DNA of 63,893 nt from positions 1 through 63,893 of the forward strand of contig CAJTTB010000016.1 of the NCBI GenBank assembly GCA_910579175.1, read 5' to 3'. Position 1 is the stretch's first letter, and the number at the start of each line of letters is the position of its first letter. Both the position numbers and the translations under genes were made by a program. Of the stretch, positions 1 to 6,921 are shown piece after piece. The DNA is from an uncultured Oscillospiraceae bacterium. GTDB taxonomy: Bacteria; Bacillota; Clostridia; Oscillospirales; Ruminococcaceae. Under the pieces are notes generated by a model. That model was not told the origin of the DNA and searched no databases. It saw nothing but the letters and a program-made list of their open reading frames with translations.

Positions 1-169
1 ATATTTTTTCGTGTATATCAAGTATTATGTTGGATTCATTGACAAATTGCAATAGTGCAATTTACTATTTGTATTCTCTATCCAATAAAAATGGTAATCA
101 CAATATGTTTTTATATAATTTCATTTTGCATATCCATTTTAAATTTTTCATAAATCTTAAATAAATAGA

Positions 170-198
170 TTGCAGTTGTATCGACTATCCGTTATAAT
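170..198 (+). promoter_or_regulatory. Sigma-A-type promoter for the uridine-kinase-like gene
   Basis: A TTGCAG -35 box (170-175), a 17-nt spacer and a perfect TATAAT -10 box (193-198) lie about 60 nt upstream of the first gene. The remaining 5' sequence is AT-rich and shows nothing else I recognise. Confidence 0.6.
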
Positions 199-256
199 AA
201 AAGAAAAAAATTGTATTAATTACACAATAACAAAATAAAAATAATTAGGTGATAAT

Positions 257-1192
257 ATGAAATATACAAAACAAATGAATCAAGTAATGGTTCCTGAATT
301 GAAAAAATTGTTTTGGGAAGATACACAACAATTTGTACAACAACAAGAAGATTTATTTACACAAAAGATTTCTAAGGTTTGTAATGAGATTTTGCGCAAA
401 AAAACCAATATTATTCTATTGACAGGACCATCTGCTTCTGGCAAAACCACAAGTGCAAGAAAAATCTTAACAGAACTAAAACGCCAAGGAAAAAAAGGCG
501 GGTATATCTCTTTGGACAATTTTTATTTGGATAATCAACATCAGCCACATTGGAGTGATGGCAGTATTAATTTTGAAAGTATTGAAAGTTTAGATGTGCC
601 ATATTTTCATCAGAAGTTATTGGAATTGTTGCAAACGGGATTTTGTGAATTTCCAATCTTTGATTTTCAGTTAAAAAAGCGTTCTGAAAAGACATTTTCC
701 ATACAGTACAATGACGAGACCTTTTTAATCTTTGAGGGAATACATGCTTTAAATCCGATATTATGCGAACATTTTTCCAATACACAAGTCACTCGTATTT
801 ATGTTAGTACCCATACTGATTTTTTGAACGAAGATAAAACTGTCCTTGTAAAGGCAAGAAATCTGCGCTTGATAAGAAGGATTTTAAGAGATATTTGTCA
901 TCGCAATTCCGGTGTAGAAGAAACATTGAACTTATGGCATTATGTACTTAGGGGAGAACAGTTGTATATCAAACCATTTCGCAATTTGGCAGATGTTCAT
1001 ATTGATTCTACCCATGCTTATGAACCATTTTTATATAAAGCTCAGATAGAACCACTGTTGCAAACAATAAAAACACATGAAAAATTCTCTTTATTGATTG
1101 GAACATTGATAAATGGAGAAGAAAAATTTGAACCACTGTCAGAAAAAATGATTCCTGAGGATTCATTGATACAGGAATTTATTCGCAAATAA
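257..1192 (+). CDS. Uridine kinase-like P-loop nucleoside kinase
   Basis: 311-residue cytoplasmic kinase of the phosphoribulokinase/uridine kinase family, expected to phosphorylate a nucleoside such as uridine. A Walker A loop (GPSASGKTT) lies near residues 57-65, followed by a family-typical SLDNFYLDN stretch near 84-92 and an 'FEGIHALNP' strand near 158-166 (Walker B/lid region). Many clostridial homologues are about 550 residues because a TGS/ThrRS-like domain precedes the kinase; this one carries only a short leader of about 50 residues, so it is the short form. The start follows an AGGTGAT ribosome site. The next gene begins 18 nt downstream, so the two are probably co-transcribed. The fold is secure; the substrate is inferred. 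Confidence 0.8.
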   Translation: MKYTKQMNQVMVPELKKLFWEDTQQFVQQQEDLFTQKISKVCNEILRKKTNIILLTGPSASGKTTSARKILTELKRQGKKGGYISLDNFYLDNQHQPHWSDGSINFESIESLDVPYFHQKLLELLQTGFCEFPIFDFQLKKRSEKTFSIQYNDETFLIFEGIHALNPILCEHFSNTQVTRIYVSTHTDFLNEDKTVLVKARNLRLIRRILRDICHRNSGVEETLNLWHYVLRGEQLYIKPFRNLADVHIDSTHAYEPFLYKAQIEPLLQTIKTHEKFSLLIGTLINGEEKFEPLSEKMIPEDSLIQEFIRK

Positions 1193-1209
1193 CAGAGGGG
1201 GAAGTATAG

Positions 1210-2805
1210 ATGAATTTAAAATTTTATGGAGCTGATAAAGAAGTAACTGGAAGTTGTCATTGTTTGGAGGTAAATGGAAAGAGAATTCTAATTGATTGTG
1301 GCTTGCAACAGGGACAAGATGAAAAGGATAACAATGCCTTGCCATTTCAAGCGGGAATGATTGATTATGTTTTGGTTACACATGCGCATATCGACCATTC
1401 TGGAAAACTTCCGTTATTGGTGAGAAACGGATTCCAAGGAAAAATTTATGCGACAGGCATGACTTGTAAATTATTGAGAATTATGTTGGAGGACAGTGCC
1501 CATATTCAAGAGATGGAAGCGCAGTGGAAACAGAGAAAGTATAAGCGTTCAGGAGATGAAGTAGATGAACCCCTTTATACCATTGCCGACGCAATGAAAA
1601 CATTTCGTTATTTTAATCCATGTCGTTATGGTCAGACAATCTATTTAGATGAAGGGGTTTCAGCGCGTTTTATTGACGCAGGGCACTTGTTGGGCTCTGC
1701 TTCTATTGAATTGACCTTAACAGAAAATCAGACTACAAAGGTAATTGTATTTTCAGGAGACATTGGAAATTATCATCAGCCGATTATTCGGGACCCTCAA
1801 TATTTCCATCAAGCTGATTATGTGGTTATGGAATCCACCTATGGAAATCGTTTTCACGAGGAAACACAGGATTTGGTTTGGGAATTGGCAAGGGTGTTTG
1901 ATGAAACGCTATCAAGGGGTGGCAATGTGGTGATTCCCTCCTTTGCGGTGGGAAGAACACAAGAACTGCTTTATTTTATTCGAGAAATGAAGGAGCGTTT
2001 TTTGGTAAAGCACAATCCCAATTTTTTGGTTTATGTAGATAGCCCATTAGCGATGGAAGCGACTAAAATTTATGATGGAGACTTGACTGGTTATGCGGAC
2101 AAAGCGACAGTAGAAATTATCAACAGTGGTTTTCGACCCATTTGTTTTCCAAATTTGCATCTGTGTAAGAGTGTGGAAGAATCTATGGCACTTAATGAAG
2201 ATACTGTTCCAAAGGTGATTATTTCATCAAGTGGTATGTGTGAAGCGGGACGCATTCGACATCATTTAAAACACAATCTATGGAGAGCAGAGTGCTCTGT
2301 GGTATTTGTGGGGTACCAAGCCAATGGAACTTTGGGAAGGATGTTGGTCAATGGCGCGCACGATGTGAAATTATTTGGCGAGCGGGTGGTTGTCAATGCC
2401 CAGATTCACAATTTTAGGGGAATGAGTGGACATGCCGATAAAAATGGATTGTTACATTGGATTTCGGAGTTTGAAAATGAACCAGAGAGAGTATTCGTTG
2501 TACATGGAGAAGAAGAAGTGGCGGATGGCTTTACTGCTGAATTGCGCAAGATGGGAATCAATGCTTTTGCTCCTGATTTTCAAGCAGAGTATGATTTGAT
2601 ACAAAATCGATTTTTGGATATGGGTGTTCCTGCTTCCTCTTTGCGTACCAAGATACACAAAAGTGGTTCTGTGGCTTATCAGCGATTACAGCAGGTTGGT
2701 GATATGATGTTAGAAGTTATCAAACACAATGAAGGCGGAACCAATAAAGACCTGGGAAAATTTGCAGATCAGTTGTTGAGTTTGATTCAAAAGTGGGATA
2801 GATAA
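1210..2805 (+). CDS. MBL-fold/beta-CASP RNA metallo-hydrolase (Ysh1/CPSF-like)
   Basis: 531-residue zinc-dependent hydrolase of the metallo-beta-lactamase superfamily with an inserted beta-CASP domain and a C-terminal RMMBL segment, the architecture of RNA-processing nucleases. The HAHIDH metal motif is at residues 58-63, the GH of GHLLGSAS near 158, the bridging Asp in FSGDIGN near 181, the beta-CASP motif SSSGMCEAGRIRHHL near 340, and the final metal histidine in MSGHADKNG near 403. Length is normal for the CPSF-like branch, and it is distinct from RNase J, which is longer and has a C-terminal extension. The start is ATG after a GAGGGGGAAG ribosome site. It is likely in an operon with the upstream kinase. 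RNA is the likely substrate by family. Confidence 0.88.
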   Translation: MNLKFYGADKEVTGSCHCLEVNGKRILIDCGLQQGQDEKDNNALPFQAGMIDYVLVTHAHIDHSGKLPLLVRNGFQGKIYATGMTCKLLRIMLEDSAHIQEMEAQWKQRKYKRSGDEVDEPLYTIADAMKTFRYFNPCRYGQTIYLDEGVSARFIDAGHLLGSASIELTLTENQTTKVIVFSGDIGNYHQPIIRDPQYFHQADYVVMESTYGNRFHEETQDLVWELARVFDETLSRGGNVVIPSFAVGRTQELLYFIREMKERFLVKHNPNFLVYVDSPLAMEATKIYDGDLTGYADKATVEIINSGFRPICFPNLHLCKSVEESMALNEDTVPKVIISSSGMCEAGRIRHHLKHNLWRAECSVVFVGYQANGTLGRMLVNGAHDVKLFGERVVVNAQIHNFRGMSGHADKNGLLHWISEFENEPERVFVVHGEEEVADGFTAELRKMGINAFAPDFQAEYDLIQNRFLDMGVPASSLRTKIHKSGSVAYQRLQQVGDMMLEVIKHNEGGTNKDLGKFADQLLSLIQKWDR

Positions 2806-2828
2806 GCTAAAAACCATTGTTTTTTAGC
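2806..2828 (+). terminator. Hairpin after the metallo-hydrolase gene, possible weak terminator
   Basis: An 8-bp stem GCTAAAAA / TTTTTAGC begins just after the stop codon. No clear T-tract follows the stem, so termination would be weak or need help. Confidence 0.4.
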
Positions 2829-3047
2829 GAAAGCAGTTGTGATTATTGGTTGTACTCTTTGATACATAAGATTCATAAGATTTCGCCAGATGATTATAAT
2901 CGCACCAACCACCTTATTTTACATCTATGTGATTGCTTTAAACTTTGTTCATTTTATAAAAACGGATTGAAAAGAGTTTGTCCTCGTGATACAATTTGTT
3001 GTAAATGAATTTCTGTGATAGAATCAGAACTCGAAAGCGAGGATTGG

Positions 3048-3518
3048 ATGATGACTAGAACGAAGGTAAAAATTTTAGACGATGTTAAACTGCGTCAAAT
3101 ATTGGACGATGAATATGAGCAATCTTCCCAGATAAAGTTATGCAAATATGCGCTTTTACTGGCAACACATATATTGACAGTGATTGATTACAAGGATAGC
3201 AATCATGTTGTGATGAAAAATGGATATGCTGTTAATGAGCGTTGGCAGAAAGGGGAAGTCCATATGCACGATGTAAGACAGGCGGGATTTCAAATACATC
3301 AGTTGGCAAGAAGCAGTCAAGACATTGTCACTCAAATAGCACTTAGAGTGGTGGGGCAAGCTGTGGCTACTGGACATATGCGAGAACATGCAATGGTATC
3401 TTCGGATTATGCCATAAAGATGATAAATTTATTGTTTCCCGGTGATGTAAATGCTGTCAGGCAGGAAAGATTGTGGCAGATAGCACATTTAAAGGGTGTA
3501 GAAGATGTTATCATCTAA
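3048..3518 (+). CDS. Imm-5-like putative immunity protein
   Basis: About 156-residue helical protein resembling the 'putative immunity protein / Imm-5-like' family. The most telling stretch is VVGQAVATGHMREHAM near residues 103-118, matching the family's GQA-ATAH-x2-HA-x-A/S-x-YA helix, followed by SDYAIKMI. Members of this family were proposed as immunity proteins of toxin systems, but many, like this one, stand alone. An in-frame GTG exists at 3015, but ATG 3048 (or 3051) follows an AGCGAGG ribosome site at good spacing and is preferred. No toxin gene is visible nearby. A short ORF begins directly at the stop codon. Family assignment comes from motif memory and needs a profile check. Confidence 0.55.
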   Translation: MMTRTKVKILDDVKLRQILDDEYEQSSQIKLCKYALLLATHILTVIDYKDSNHVVMKNGYAVNERWQKGEVHMHDVRQAGFQIHQLARSSQDIVTQIALRVVGQAVATGHMREHAMVSSDYAIKMINLLFPGDVNAVRQERLWQIAHLKGVEDVII

Positions 3519-3680
3519 ATGGATATTTATCATAACAAATTACCCATTGGATTGTTTGAGAGAATGATTTCACAAAAAGGTGTTATTTGTCTGAAGAAGA
3601 GACAAAAAAGTGTTGTTGAGGTATCACTTTGGCAGTTTTTACAAAACTGGGCTGGTGCGATAATCAGTTTAACAAACTGA
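3519..3680 (+). CDS. Possible 53-codon ORF abutting the Imm-5-like gene
   Basis: An ATG directly after the TAA of the Imm-5-like gene opens a 53-codon frame beginning MDIYHNKLPIGLFERM and ending at TGA 3678-3680. There is no separate ribosome site; translation would have to be coupled. It contains one GACAAAAAAGT box (3601-3611), also found near ilvB. It may equally be a decayed 3' extension of its neighbour. Function unknown. Confidence 0.3.
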   Translation: MDIYHNKLPIGLFERMISQKGVICLKKRQKSVVEVSLWQFLQNWAGAIISLTN

Positions 3681-3702
3681 AATTTGAAGGGTTTTGAGGT
3701 TT

Positions 3703-4095
3703 ATGAAAAAATACAAAATTGCTGCATGGATTATGATAATACATGGGGGAGTTATGGAACTCGGTGGAGTTTTTTGCATGATATCAGCTTTCATTTGGGG
3801 AACTGACAAATTTGATATTGGGCAATATTTTGCATTTAAACTCCCATATTTTCAAAATAATCTTTATATGATGATGGTTATGGGTGCAATATATGGCGTT
3901 CTTAGACTTTTTGGAGCAATCGGTCTGCTGCGAAATAGAATGTGGGGACTTGTATTATCTGTAATCAATTGTGTAGTTACAATTACTTTAATGATGTTTT
4001 TATTGCCTGCTGGAATTATGGATGGAATACTTGCAAGTAGTGCTTTGATTCTAATCTTGATGCAGTATTTTGGTGATAAGAAAATCGTTGAATAG
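3703..4095 (+). CDS. Small membrane protein of unknown function
   Basis: About 130-residue hydrophobic protein with four predicted membrane segments: residues near 5-27, 48-70, 78-98 and 104-123. Short charged loops separate them (for example the GTDKFDIG loop after segment one). The arrangement resembles DUF4064-type or similar small four-helix membrane proteins of Firmicutes, but I do not recognise a specific family. ATG 3703 is chosen over TTG 3694; GAAGG at 3686-3690 could serve either. The gene sits in an accessory patch between the Imm-5-like gene and a hydrolase and has no obvious operon partner. Confidence 0.6.
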   Translation: MKKYKIAAWIMIIHGGVMELGGVFCMISAFIWGTDKFDIGQYFAFKLPYFQNNLYMMMVMGAIYGVLRLFGAIGLLRNRMWGLVLSVINCVVTITLMMFLLPAGIMDGILASSALILILMQYFGDKKIVE

Positions 4096-4120
4096 AGATT
4101 TGACTCACACTTATCGGTAG

Positions 4121-4279
4121 CACTCTCAAATTCTCCATGTAAATAGCACCTATTTTTTTGTATCTAAATCTATTTTATCCAATGAAGAGGCTGTTGAGAA
4201 TGGAAAATACAAAAAGATTTATTTCCCAACGGATAGTGGAAAGCAGAAGTTTATTGGGTGGTATCAAAAAACTTCTTGA
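4121..4279 (+). pseudogene. Possible 3' remnant of a lost gene
   Basis: A start-less open frame of about 52 codons runs to TGA 4277-4279, ending with NEEAVENGKYKKIYFPTDSG and then KQKFIGWYQKTS. The residue composition looks like a real soluble protein C-terminus, unlike the surrounding AT-rich sequence, but no start codon or upstream domain remains. I read it as a gene tail left by deletion. An overlapping frame with ATG 4182/4200 and a stop overlapping the next gene's ATG is the less likely alternative. Confidence 0.3.
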
Positions 4280-4300
4280 TGAAACGAGGAATGAAAAACA

Positions 4301-5101
4301 ATGAAGCCAATAAAGTTAGCCAATTCACCCATTACATATTTTGTAAGCAGGACCGGGCAAGCTGAATGGATACTTTTTATTCATGCCGCCTTTGTCAATC
4401 ATCATATGTTTAAGACACAGTTTACATATTTTGAGAATAAATATAATATTCTGGCTATTGATATCATTGGTCATGGACAGTCAACTGATACGAAAAAAGG
4501 TGATATGATAGATAAGATGTCAAAGTGGATATTTGACATCTTAAAAACTGAAAATATTGATAAAGTACATATTGTCGGCGTTTCATTGGGTGCGGTTTTA
4601 GCACAGGATTTTGCCAATCATTATCCCCATGCAGTAAGCTCACTCGCTTGCTTTGGAGGATATGACATCAATAATTTTGACACAAAAATGAAAAATGAAA
4701 ATAGTGAAAAGCAGAAGTTGATGATGTTGAAAGCACTCTTTTCAGTTAAATGGTTTGCAAAAGCAAATAAGAAAATTTCTGCATATACTTCACAGGCACA
4801 AGATGAATTTTTTGCTATGAATGTACTCTTTCCCAAAAAGTCATTTATGTTTCTAGTAACACTTAATCATATGGTAAATCAATATAAAACCAGGCGAAGG
4901 AATTATCCTTTGTTGATCGGATGTGGAAAATTTGATATTCCGATGGAATTAGAGGCAATAAAAGCATGGAAAAGCAGTGAACCCGATTGTACAGTAGTTC
5001 TTTTTGAAAATGCGGGACACTGTGTTAATATGGATGTACCGCAGGAATTTAACAAAACAATGGAAGAATTTTGGAAAGGTGCAATTCAATCAAACGAATA
5101 G
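4301..5101 (+). CDS. Alpha/beta-fold hydrolase
   Basis: 266-residue cytoplasmic hydrolase of the alpha/beta-hydrolase superfamily. Visible features are the oxyanion strand FIHAAF (residues 25-30), the DIIGHGQS loop near 52-59, the nucleophile elbow GVSLG near 97-101 (catalytic Ser in G-x-S-x-G), and the GHC catalytic histidine near 246 preceded by the acid-bearing strand CGKFDIPM. A helical lid of about 50 residues lies between the elbow and the C-terminal strands. The substrate cannot be told from sequence; esters, lactones or acyl compounds are all possible. The start is ATG 4301 after ACGAGG. The gene appears monocistronic. Confidence 0.82.
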   Translation: MKPIKLANSPITYFVSRTGQAEWILFIHAAFVNHHMFKTQFTYFENKYNILAIDIIGHGQSTDTKKGDMIDKMSKWIFDILKTENIDKVHIVGVSLGAVLAQDFANHYPHAVSSLACFGGYDINNFDTKMKNENSEKQKLMMLKALFSVKWFAKANKKISAYTSQAQDEFFAMNVLFPKKSFMFLVTLNHMVNQYKTRRRNYPLLIGCGKFDIPMELEAIKAWKSSEPDCTVVLFENAGHCVNMDVPQEFNKTMEEFWKGAIQSNE

Positions 5102-5313
5102 AGAATGAATGTTACGCTCTATCTGTGACAATAAAACTCAAACAATGATACAGAGAGATACAAAACTTAAAAATTTCCCCTGCTACTGTCTGAAATGCAA
5201 AAGGGAAACTGTTATAAATATCAAAGTTATGAAAATCACACTTGTAGACCATCAATAGAATTTCTGATGTATACCGTCGTATGGATAACACCATAACGGC
5301 GGTTTTTCTGTGT

Positions 5314-5692
5314 CTATCGGCGGTCTCTGTCAAGGGATTTTTTACGCTGAGATGGTTTTTGCCTGTTTCTCTCTTGTATTTTGTGAGGATATTTTAACAC
5401 ACTTTGTTTTTTGGGTGGTCTGTGCCGTTTTTGATTGGCGGTGATTGCTTTTGTATTGATTTGGTGTGTCCATTGGGCAAGATTATAGTTGTACTGTTCC
5501 GCGATACTTTGCATTTTTTGGAAAGTTCTCATAAATGCCTGTACATCGGAATAACTATCCTCTTTTAGAATATTCGGCAGGTTATCCACCTTTGTGGAGG
5601 TTTTCTTTTCTATATGTTATATCTATTCGGGAAAAGCCTTTCACTCTTTGCTTTTGAAAATCCCCTTTGTGTTGGTAAGTTGCACTTTTCAT
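5314..5692 (-). pseudogene. Fragmented gene remnant, probably from a mobile element
   Basis: Two overlapping minus-strand frames look like pieces of one protein split by a frameshift. One reads from ATG 5692 (MKSATYQHKGDFQKQ...) to a stop at 5582-5584. The second reads from GTG 5589 for 91 codons (MDNLPNILKEDSYSDVQAFM...) and ends in a very basic, Lys/Arg-rich tail. Further upstream in the first frame there are in-frame stops. Lys/Gln/Arg-rich tails like this are common at the ends of conjugative-element proteins, but I cannot name the family. The surrounding 5.1-5.9 kb has no intact gene. Confidence 0.35.
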
Positions 5693-5800
5693 TTGGGGAG
5701 AACATCATTCTGCAAATGGTTCATTTGTTGGGCGGATTATAGCATGGGAATCTTATTCTATCAGTGTACTTTTATGAAAACTACAAAAGAGATAGTCTGA

Positions 5801-5830
5801 CAACACTTTTCTCAAAAGGGACAAAAAAGT
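5801..5830 (+). repeat. 30-bp direct repeat, copy A
   Basis: This segment runs CAACACTTTTCTCAAAAGGG then ACAAAAAAGT. It matches copy B (6793-6823) at all but about three positions plus one indel. The two copies bracket the flavodoxin/ferredoxin gene. Confidence 0.6.
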
Positions 5831-5936
5831 ATTCCTTTTTAAGTTTGGTGTTGCTGATGTTTGAATTTAGAAAGTTCTTGTCAAAACGCTGAAATAGGCA
5901 GTTATCTGCTATGAATAACTGCCTATAAATCTCACT

Positions 5937-6698
5937 TTATAAATATCTACTTACATCATTTTGTTCAATGACCTTTTTCCCTAACAGAGTGATTGCCTGC
6001 TTCGGACATTTACTGATGCAACGATAACACATTGTACATTTATCACTTGAAACAGCAATTCCATTTTTCACTATAATGTTACCCATGGGACATAGCCGTT
6101 CGCACAAACCGCAACCAATACACTTCAGTGAATTGATTTTTAATTTATCCGTATATTTTTGGGTTTTCCCCAAAAAGTACAGTCTTTGTCCAAACAGTCC
6201 TGCCAAATGATATACGATTCCTAATCCCTCTTGCGGCGGTTCCCCATTCTTTATATTGCGCACGGATTTACATATTTTTTCTGCCGCCTTCACTACAATT
6301 CTTTTATTGTTTTTAAAACTTCGCTTTAATGCTCTCTCATCGCAAATGCTATCTGGCATTTTCAAATGCAGTCCACCCACTATAATAGCGCCGTAATTTT
6401 TTAACAGCCGTGCCAACATTCCTGCACCGTCACCACTGAAAAGCCCCATTGTAACAATGATAAAGATATTTTTTCCTTTCCAAATATACCGATTACTAAC
6501 AATATAATCTCGCAGAATTTTAGGAATATTGCTATATTGTACTGGATAACCTATTACGATTTTATTATCGTTTTTTATTCTCTCCAAAGCTTTACAATCT
6601 TCAATAGAAAATGAATTTTTACTGCCATCATATTCCTTCAAGAATTTGTCGACACAAAATTTTGTGTTCCCTGTACCACTAAAATATATTCCTGTCAT
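5937..6698 (-). CDS. EFR1-type flavodoxin-like/4Fe-4S ferredoxin protein
   Basis: 253-residue redox protein. The N-terminus carries a flavodoxin FMN-phosphate loop (YFSGTGNTKF, residues 5-14), followed by the flavodoxin-like domain to about 160. The C-terminus holds two 4Fe-4S motifs: CIGCGLCERLCP near residues 193-204 and CTMCYRCISKCP near 222-233. This matches the clostridial 'EFR1 family ferrodoxin' architecture, a soluble electron-transfer protein with unknown partners. It starts at ATG 6698 after TTGGTGATATA. It stands alone on the minus strand, bracketed by the 30-bp repeats at 5801 and 6793, and diverges from ilvB. Confidence 0.85.
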   Translation of the reverse strand: MTGIYFSGTGNTKFCVDKFLKEYDGSKNSFSIEDCKALERIKNDNKIVIGYPVQYSNIPKILRDYIVSNRYIWKGKNIFIIVTMGLFSGDGAGMLARLLKNYGAIIVGGLHLKMPDSICDERALKRSFKNNKRIVVKAAEKICKSVRNIKNGEPPQEGLGIVYHLAGLFGQRLYFLGKTQKYTDKLKINSLKCIGCGLCERLCPMGNIIVKNGIAVSSDKCTMCYRCISKCPKQAITLLGKKVIEQNDVSRYL

Positions 6699-6792
6699 TA
6701 TATATCACCAACTTCTAATTTAGCATCTTTATCTTAACATATCAAAGTGTCTATTGCAACGATGTTAGTAAAATCACCGGATTTTCAAGCAG

Positions 6793-6823
6793 CAACACTT
6801 ATCTTAAAAAGGGACAAAAAAGT
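6793..6823 (+). repeat. 30-bp direct repeat, copy B
   Basis: This copy runs CAACACTTATCTTAAAAAGG then GACAAAAAAGT, the partner of copy A at 5801-5830. It ends 8 nt before the -35 box of the ilvB promoter, so here the repeat sits in a regulatory position. A second GACAAAAAAGTC unit follows within the promoter. Confidence 0.6.
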
Positions 6824-6830
6824 CGTATGA

Positions 6831-6859
6831 TTGACAAAAAAGTCAAATTGCAGTATCAT
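6831..6859 (+). promoter_or_regulatory. ilvBN promoter with overlapping palindromic operator
   Basis: TTGACA (6831-6836), a 17-nt spacer and TATCAT (6854-6859) form a good sigma-A promoter. The -35 box lies inside a perfect inverted repeat TTGAC-AAAAAA-GTCAA (6831-6846), so a repressor bound there would block RNA polymerase. I see no T-box leader in front of ilvB. Confidence 0.65.
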
Positions 6860-6921
6860 AAAACTCATCTATATGAAAATTGTAATCATAAAGTAAATGA
6901 AAAATGAATGAGGGGTACATA

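Noticed and set aside
2817..3008. 63-codon Cys-rich frame after the metallo-hydrolase gene
   Set aside because: It overlaps the hairpin, lacks a ribosome site and has an AT-driven composition with no recognisable feature.
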